DNA of 64,000 nucleotides from Paenibacillus sinensis. Lineage in GTDB: Bacteria > Bacillota > Bacilli > Paenibacillales > Paenibacillaceae. The position numbers were made by a program, and so were the translations under genes. A model generated the notes under the pieces. The model was given only the letters and a program-made list of their open reading frames with translations, was not told the origin of the DNA and searched no databases. The stretch covers positions 60,407 to 124,406 of the forward strand of contig NZ_JAHCMB010000168.1 in NCBI RefSeq assembly GCF_019904155.1. The letters are read 5' to 3'. Of the stretch, positions 58,859 to 64,000 are shown one piece after another. How positions within the stretch are numbered: position 1 is the stretch's first letter; each line of letters starts with the position of its first letter.

Positions 58859-61800
58859 AGTCGATTTTGAAAGCAAGATGGGCCGTAATCGTCATATGGC
58901 TCGCGGCGGCTGTTGTACTTGTGATGACGGCTCCGTCCTTCTCCGATCTGGTTCGGGAGAAAGGGCAGATTTCCGTTCCGGACGGATACTCCTCCTCCAG
59001 AGCTTCGGAGATTCTGAAGGAGGCCGAAGGCTCGAAGGGCGGTGAAAGCCTGAAGCAGGTTGCGCTCGTCTTCAACAACCCTAAAGGCATGGGCGAGAAG
59101 GAGACGGAGAGCGTCAAGCAGGGCGTCGAGAAGCTGAGCGCGAACAAGGATAAGCTGAACCTGGACAGCATTACCGATCCTTTTTCCCAGGAGACGCTTA
59201 AAGACACCTTGATTGCCAAAGACGGCAAGACGATCATGGTTGCTCTGTCAGTCAAGGGCGGAGAGGATAGCGTCAAGAATCTGCCGGATCAGGTTGAGCC
59301 GCTTCTGAAGGACGTGAAGGCTGACCACTATTTGACAAGCGAAGGGCTAATCAACGAAGACACCATTCTCAGCTCGGAAGCCGGTCTGAAGAAATCCGAG
59401 TATATTACGGTTATCTTCATTCTGATCATTCTGTTCGTCGTCTTCCGCTCGTTCGTGGCGCCTTTCGTGCCGCTGCTAACGGTCGGTCTCAGCTATGTTA
59501 TATCGCAGTCTGTCGTAGCGTTCCTGGTGGACCGATTCGGGTTCCCGCTCTCGACCTTTACGCAAATCTTCATGGTGGCGGTCATGTTCGGGATCGGAAC
59601 GGATTACTGTATCCTGCTGATCAGCCGGTTCAAGGAAGAGCTGGCGCATACGGATGACACCAAGACGGCGATTCTGGAAACCTATCGTAAAGCGGGGGGA
59701 ACGGTATTCTATTCCGGGCTTGCCGTATTTGTCGGCTTCCTCGCAATCGGTCTGTCCAAGTTCATGCTGTACCGTTCAGGCGTCGCTGTTGCCGTGGGCA
59801 TAGCAGTGATGCTGCTGGCTCTGGTCACGGTCGTACCGTTCTTTATGGCGGTGCTTGGCAAGCGGCTGTTCTGGCCTTCCAAGGGCAATCTGGAGCACAG
59901 CGAGAGCCGGATATGGGGCGCGGCAGGTTCGTTCACATTGAAGAGACCGTGGGCGGCGCTGCTTATCGTAGCCGTGATCGTTGTACCGTTCCTGCTGACT
60001 TATTCCGGCAAGCTGTCGTTCAACAGCCTGGAGGAAATCGGCGACCGCTATGATTCGGTCAAAGGCTTTAACATTATTTCGGATAGCTTCGGTCCCGGTG
60101 AATCGATGCCGGGCAAGATCGTCATCAAGAATGACGACCGGATGGACAATGCGGAATATATGGGGCTTGCGGAAAAAATCAGCCGCGAGGTTCAGGGCGT
60201 CGACGGCGTCAAGACCGTGCGGAGCATGACCCGCCCGACCGGCGAGCTGATCAGCGATTTCCTGATTCCGTCACAGGTCGGCACCTTGTCCGAGGGACTC
60301 GGAAAGAGCACCGAGGGAATCGACAAGATTCAGAGCGGATTGTCGGACGCAAGCTCGCAGCTTAAGGCGAACGAGCCCAAGCTGAATCAGGCTGTGTCCG
60401 GCGCACAGCAGCTGACAAAAGGAACGGATGAGCTGAAATCGGGCATCGCCGCGCTGGGCGACGGACTGACGAAGATACAGAAGGGCATCCAGAGCGGCTC
60501 CGCCGGAGCCGGCGAAATCAAGAGCGGCTTGCAGCAGGCCGCTGCCAGCGCAGAGCAGCTGAGCGCGGCGCACAAGAAGCTGCTGGCCGGCTACCAGCAG
60601 GTCGGTTCGGGTCTGAACGCCCTTACCGGCGGCGTCGGCCAGATTCAAGAGCAGCTGGCCGGCGTATCGACGTCGCTGAGCGGGCTCGGGGCTAATTTCA
60701 CCGGGCTGGAAGACAGCCATCCCGAGCTGCTGCAGGATGCGAACTACCAGACCATCAAGGGAACGGTTGCGAAGACCGGCGAGGGAGTCGGTCAACTGGC
60801 CTCTGGACTCGGCCAGATTTCGCAGCAGCTTGGCGGCGCGGCCAAGGGCATCGAGCAGGCTAACGTCGGCTACAAGCAGGCTGTCGCCGGCCAGGATGCG
60901 CTCGCGCAGGGGCTTCAGAAGCTGGCTTCCGGTATCGGCCAGCTCCAGTCCGGCCTGAACCAGGCGGCGAGCGGCCAGGGACAGATTATCGGCAAGATTC
61001 CTTCCATTACAAGCGGCCTTAACCAGCTTCAGGGCGGACAGAAGCAGCTGGCGGAGGGAGTCGGCCAACTGACCGGCCAGATCGGGCAGCTGACGGACGG
61101 ACTGAACCAGAGTGCGGAAGGCCTGAAGCAGATTTCGACCGGACTAGGCTCGGCTCAGGATTATCTGGACCAGGTTCAGGCAGCCGGCAACGACGAGCTG
61201 AGCGGCTTCTTCATTCCGGCGGAAGCGCTGGAATCGAGCGATATCCAGAAGATTTTTGATACTTATTTGTCGGGTGACAAGAAAGTGATGACGCTGGACG
61301 TCGTCTTCCGCGACAATCCGTACAGTACGGCCGCCATTGACAAAGTGGATGATATTCAGGCGGCGGTTGAACGTGCGGTCAAAGGCACCAAGCTGGAAAA
61401 TGCGGAAGTGGCGATCAGCGGGGTAACCAGCACTTATCATGACCTGCAGACAATCTCTAATGAAGACTATACACGTACGGTTATGCTGATGCTGGGCGGC
61501 ATCTTCCTGATTCTGATCTTCCTGCTCCGCTCCATCGTGATGCCGATTTATCTTATTTTGTCCCTGCTGCTGACCTACTTCACTGCGATGGGCGTGACGG
61601 AAGCGATCTTTGTCCATCTGCTGGGCTATTCCGGCATCACCTGGACGACGCCGTTCTTCAGCTTCGTCATGCTGATCGCGCTGGGGATCGATTACAGCAT
61701 CTTCCTTATGTCCCGGTTCAATGAGAATCAGAGCTGGGATGTCAAAGACGCCATTCTGCATGCGATGCGGAATATGGGAACCGTCATCCTGTCGGCAGTC

Positions 61801-62016
61801 GTCATTCTGGGCGGAACCTTCGCCTCGATGATTCCGTCCGGCGTTCTCTCGATGATGCAGATCGCCAGCGTCGTTCTCTCCGGGCTTGCGCTGTACGCGC
61901 TGCTGTTCCTGCCGTTCTTCGTACCGGTGATGGTACGGATGTTCGGCCGCGGCAACTGGTGGCCGTTCAAGCCGAAGGACAATGACGAATCCGCTCGGCA
62001 TGACTTGAATCTATAA
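58855..62016 (+). CDS. MMPL/RND-type membrane exporter (YdgH/YdfJ-like)
   Basis: The 1053-residue protein has two MMPL membrane modules. The first has one helix at residues 7-27 and five near 180-385; the second has one after about 875 and further helices to about 1035. Characteristic segments are GIGTDYCILLISRFKEELAH (residues about 240-265) and the equivalent ALGIDYSIFLMSRFNENQSW in the C-terminal module. Between them, about residues 480-775 form a long Gln/Gly/Leu/Ala-rich helical extracellular domain with repeats of the type GLxQLxxGxxQL. Such proteins export lipids or hydrophobic drugs. It follows a MarR gene by a 4-bp overlap and ends before a perfect terminator. Confidence 0.9.
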   Translation: MKSILKARWAVIVIWLAAAVVLVMTAPSFSDLVREKGQISVPDGYSSSRASEILKEAEGSKGGESLKQVALVFNNPKGMGEKETESVKQGVEKLSANKDKLNLDSITDPFSQETLKDTLIAKDGKTIMVALSVKGGEDSVKNLPDQVEPLLKDVKADHYLTSEGLINEDTILSSEAGLKKSEYITVIFILIILFVVFRSFVAPFVPLLTVGLSYVISQSVVAFLVDRFGFPLSTFTQIFMVAVMFGIGTDYCILLISRFKEELAHTDDTKTAILETYRKAGGTVFYSGLAVFVGFLAIGLSKFMLYRSGVAVAVGIAVMLLALVTVVPFFMAVLGKRLFWPSKGNLEHSESRIWGAAGSFTLKRPWAALLIVAVIVVPFLLTYSGKLSFNSLEEIGDRYDSVKGFNIISDSFGPGESMPGKIVIKNDDRMDNAEYMGLAEKISREVQGVDGVKTVRSMTRPTGELISDFLIPSQVGTLSEGLGKSTEGIDKIQSGLSDASSQLKANEPKLNQAVSGAQQLTKGTDELKSGIAALGDGLTKIQKGIQSGSAGAGEIKSGLQQAAASAEQLSAAHKKLLAGYQQVGSGLNALTGGVGQIQEQLAGVSTSLSGLGANFTGLEDSHPELLQDANYQTIKGTVAKTGEGVGQLASGLGQISQQLGGAAKGIEQANVGYKQAVAGQDALAQGLQKLASGIGQLQSGLNQAASGQGQIIGKIPSITSGLNQLQGGQKQLAEGVGQLTGQIGQLTDGLNQSAEGLKQISTGLGSAQDYLDQVQAAGNDELSGFFIPAEALESSDIQKIFDTYLSGDKKVMTLDVVFRDNPYSTAAIDKVDDIQAAVERAVKGTKLENAEVAISGVTSTYHDLQTISNEDYTRTVMLMLGGIFLILIFLLRSIVMPIYLILSLLLTYFTAMGVTEAIFVHLLGYSGITWTTPFFSFVMLIALGIDYSIFLMSRFNENQSWDVKDAILHAMRNMGTVILSAVVILGGTFASMIPSGVLSMMQIASVVLSGLALYALLFLPFFVPVMVRMFGRGNWWPFKPKDNDESARHDLNL

Positions 62017-62047
62017 GGACAATTAAGGGAAATATTTAATTCTGGTG

Positions 62048-62088
62048 CACGAAAGAGAGCCGCCCTGGTTGGGCGGCTCTCTTTCGTG
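62048..62088 (+). terminator. Perfect 18-bp hairpin after the MMPL gene
   Basis: CACGAAAGAGAGCCGCCC and GGGCGGCTCTCTTTCGTG around TGGTT. The T tract is inside the arm, so it is a terminator-like structure usable from both sides. Confidence 0.8.
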
Positions 62089-62175
62089 TGGTCTGCGTTA
62101 TTAACTACCGAACATACGGTTATTTCATGCCGGGCATTCCTTCAGCAGCCGGCGCGAGGTGACATCAGTAGGCCC

Positions 62176-62847
62176 TTATCTCAGCCCCGCGAAGAAGCTG
62201 CGCAGTGCCCAGCCCCGTTCCTGACGCTTCTTGTATTTCGGAAGGGAACGGTAGACCGCAATTGATTCCGAGAACGCCTGCTTGGCCTCCGCGCTCTGGC
62301 CGAGCGTACGGTACGTAGTGCCGAGCAGATAATAAGCCTCGCTGGAGGATGACTGGATATCCTGAAAGTCGCGAAGATAGCGCAGCGCTTTATCGCGATC
62401 CGTATGGCGGAAGGACTCAGCCAGTCTTAATAAGGGTCTGCCGTACTGCACCCTTGGATTGATCTCAAGTCCGCGAAGCATCTGCTGCTCGCCTTCCTCC
62501 AGCCGGTCCTGGCGAATGTTGGTGTATCCCAAATCGGTCCAGTATTCGGCGGAATGCTCGTAGCGGTCTTCAATCTGCTGCAGCAGCTCCCGCGCCTCCC
62601 GATAATTTTTACGTTCGGCAAGCAGCCGGGCAAGATCGAATTTGGATGTAACATCGTTGGGATTCAATGAAATCTGAGTCCGGAGCCTGGAGATTTGTCT
62701 GGCTCTGCGGAAGGGCTTTGCGATACTGGGGAAGATCCCCACATATCGGCGGTCCAGCACATACAGGATCGCCAGCAGAATGATCAGCGCAAGAAACGGG
62801 TTGCCAACCAGATTCCACAATAGCACGAAAATGAAGATTTTACCCAT
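62176..62847 (-). CDS. Membrane-anchored tetratricopeptide repeat protein
   Basis: The 223-residue protein has an N-terminal membrane segment (IFIFVLLWNLVGNPFLALIILLAILYVLD, about residues 4-32), then TPR-type helical repeats (SKFDLARLLAERKNYREARELLQQIEDRY; AEYWTDLGYTNIRQDRLEEGEQQMLRGLEINP; SEAYYLLGTTYRTLGQSAEAKQAFSESIAVY). The function is probably protein-protein interaction at the membrane; no partner is known. ATG 62847 follows GGAGGGG; an upstream in-frame start at 62880 is less likely. Confidence 0.82.
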   Translation of the reverse strand: MGKIFIFVLLWNLVGNPFLALIILLAILYVLDRRYVGIFPSIAKPFRRARQISRLRTQISLNPNDVTSKFDLARLLAERKNYREARELLQQIEDRYEHSAEYWTDLGYTNIRQDRLEEGEQQMLRGLEINPRVQYGRPLLRLAESFRHTDRDKALRYLRDFQDIQSSSSEAYYLLGTTYRTLGQSAEAKQAFSESIAVYRSLPKYKKRQERGWALRSFFAGLR

Positions 62848-62901
62848 GATACCCCTCCAACAAGTACTGTTGCCGACCACCGGGGCCGGACAATCACAAG
62901 A

Positions 62902-62930
62902 ATTATAGCATTGTTTGGCTTCGGCAGAAA
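62902..62930 (-). promoter_or_regulatory. Candidate promoter of the TPR gene
   Basis: On the minus strand TTTCTG and TATAAT are 17 bases apart. An imperfect palindrome CAACAAGTACTGTTG (62857-62871) lies between it and the start. The remaining gap to 63195 shows no gene. Confidence 0.5.
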
Positions 62931-63195
62931 ATGGAAGATCTCATAAGGGAAAAGGGGGCCGCCCGTCTTGGGACAGAGGGCGCACAATACACGCTCTGCC
63001 CGGTTCTCCCCGGTCCCATATACGCCCCATAAACGTTCCCTTATTTCCTAGCGGCCCGGTGTGATTTATGCCGATGGACTCAATTTTTACCGGGAATGCA
63101 CAAAAACTGTTTAGGAATGGAAAGTCCGGGGTAAACCTTCTTAAGTTGGCGGGTCAATGAAAGGCCCGATTCCAGGATTAAGGAGGCGGAAACAC

Positions 63196-63366
63196 ATGAA
63201 TTTGTATGTACATAATCTTACGGCATTCAATCAGCAGTATTTCCGGCCTCAGCCGGCCGTCATGGAGGCCAAACGAGGGGCGGCAAGCGAGTCCGGCCTC
63301 AGCTTTCAGGAAATCCTGAACGAGAAGATGAGCACGGGCAGATCGGAACTCAAAAACAGTAAATAA
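63196..63366 (+). CDS. Small hypothetical protein
   Basis: The 56-residue product MNLYVHNLTAFNQQYF... ends GLSFQEILNEKMSTGRSELKNSK. AAGGAGGCGG lies 9 bases before ATG 63196, a strong ribosome binding site, and a terminator at 63384-63421 follows, so a transcribed gene is likely. I do not recognise a family. The LSFQEIL segment recalls short motifs in some flagellar-operon proteins, but that is too weak to use. Confidence 0.55.
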   Translation: MNLYVHNLTAFNQQYFRPQPAVMEAKRGAASESGLSFQEILNEKMSTGRSELKNSK

Positions 63367-63383
63367 TCGGCATACTAACGTAA

Positions 63384-63421
63384 AAAGGCCGGAACCTGAG
63401 TGAACACGGGTTCCGGCCTTT
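63384..63421 (+). terminator. Rho-independent terminator after the small gene
   Basis: AAAGGCCGGAACC pairs perfectly with GGTTCCGGCCTTT. It is suited to both directions and so also to the minus-strand gene at 63548. Confidence 0.88.
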
Positions 63422-63547
63422 GCCTGTGTACGGAAGAATTCCGTCAACGATTCAACCGATCCCATCCCTGGTGCCGGATCGGGTTGAGCGGTATCCGGAC
63501 ATGGAGCATCGAACGGCTGACTGCCGCACAGCCGGAAGTCCTCCGGG

Positions 63548-63757
63548 TCAGCGGACCTCGAAGAACTCGCAGTCCCGGCGTGAATAGTAGGTGAGATCGC
63601 TGACTCTGGATTGAATAATGATGTCCGTGTCGGTGAACCGGACGACCGTCGCGCCTGAATTGACGAGGTGATCGTCCTGGAAGACCCGGACAGGCAGCTT
63701 CTTGTCCATCGCTTCCTGAAAATCCCGGTCGGTGATGAGCGGCCGGTTGATCGGCAT
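63548..63757 (-). CDS. Small hypothetical protein, beta-rich
   Basis: The 69-residue product (MPINRPLITDRDFQEAMDKK, then LPVRVFQDDHLVNSGATVVRFTDTDIIIQSRVSDLTYYSRRDCEFFEVR) alternates polar and hydrophobic residues as in a small beta-barrel. AAAGGAG precedes ATG 63757. It reads like a conserved small Bacillales protein, but I cannot name the family. It may pair with the convergent gene at 63196, whose terminator it shares. Confidence 0.6.
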   Translation of the reverse strand: MPINRPLITDRDFQEAMDKKLPVRVFQDDHLVNSGATVVRFTDTDIIIQSRVSDLTYYSRRDCEFFEVR

Positions 63758-63922
63758 GGTCCATTCTCCTTTATCATATGGAATGCGTTCCTGCTTAACA
63801 TCAGAAGTATACCGCTTGTACCGGCATTGGTCTACTTCGGAAGGGGAGCCTCTTCAAGAGCAATGTCATTAAGATAAGGCACAGGCCTAAAAATGAAGAA
63901 AAAGAGCAGGTCATCGTACAGA

Positions 63923-64000
63923 TGAACTGGTCCCCTTGTCAAGGACACTTGAAAAAAGAGAGTTAAGCGACCGACAGAAGATGATTCCTGTATTGCACAG
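63923..64000. mobile_element. Possible left end of an IS3-family insertion sequence, cut by the window
   Basis: The sequence TGAACTGGTCCCC followed by TTGTC and GGACA resembles the terminal inverted repeats of IS3/IS150-group elements, which begin TG and carry a CCCC block then a GGACA block. No transposase is inside the window; it would lie to the right. The stretch 63758-63922 contains no gene I can support. Confidence 0.35.

Noticed and set aside
1..64000. CRISPR arrays, tRNA or rRNA genes, prophage or restriction/defence systems
   Set aside because: No regularly spaced direct repeats of CRISPR size, no tRNA cloverleaf signatures, and no genes of these classes were seen.

Overview
The window is a chromosomal segment of an endospore-forming, moderately GC-rich Gram-positive bacterium. 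It is most likely a Paenibacillus or a close relative. Three things support this: the gene order from yicC to recG is the one known from Bacillus subtilis (yicC, remA, gmk, rpoZ, coaBC, priA, def, fmt, rsmB, rlmN, prpC, prkC, rsgA, rpe, spoVM, rpmB, yloV, recG); there are two spore germinant receptor loci plus spoVM and a spoVIF-like gene; and ribosome binding sites are strong AGGAGG types with frequent TTG and GTG starts. No rRNA, tRNA, CRISPR array or prophage is visible.

Layout. 1-547 is the 3' part of dapF. 736-4721 is a germinant receptor operon (A-C-B order). 5140-7014 is a YitJ-type homocysteine methyltransferase/MTHFR fusion. 7047-9099 is yicC-remA-gmk-rpoZ. 9346-16360 is coaBC-priA-def-fmt-rsmB, and 16586-22234 is rlmN-prpC-prkC-rsgA-rpe. 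The 26-codon spoVM (22381-22461) follows, then rpmB on the opposite strand, a FakA/FakB-type pair and recG, and a spoVIF-like gene. Compared with B. subtilis, thiN, yloU and sdaAB/sdaAA are not in their expected places.

After about 28.1 kb the conserved block ends and the content is mixed. It holds a tandem-repeat-rich intergenic stretch, the khtTU potassium/proton antiporter, an NlpC/P60 lipoprotein, a TrpXYZ-like ABC cassette (32057-34902), MgtC, an aldose-1-epimerase relative, a TraX-like protein, a stalk-domain lipoprotein, a nitroreductase, a second A-C-B germinant receptor operon on the minus strand (40716-44599), a PpiC foldase, a stand-alone LytTR regulator under a perfect cre site, a lactonase (Pgl), an Hfq-like protein lacking the YKH histidine, a PAP2 phosphatase, an aromatic-acid-exporter-like protein, HelD, and an MFS/MarR pair. 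The last 9 kb has transaldolase, rpiA, VanZ-like, GNAT, a MarR-MMPL operon, a TPR protein, two small unrecognised genes, and what may be the left end of an IS3-type element cut by the window edge.

Themes. Translation and protein maturation (def, fmt, rsmB, rlmN, rsgA, rpmB) sit with Ser/Thr phosphosignalling (prpC/prkC). Sporulation and germination recur (two ger loci, spoVM, spoVIF; PrkC is also a muropeptide germination kinase in B. subtilis). Four pentose phosphate genes (rpe, pgl, tal, rpiA) are scattered through the window. I found no clearly new multi-gene system. The most unusual items are the divergent Hfq paralogue, the CcpA-site-controlled single-domain LytTR protein, the low-complexity tail on RsmB, and several short tandem repeat arrays.
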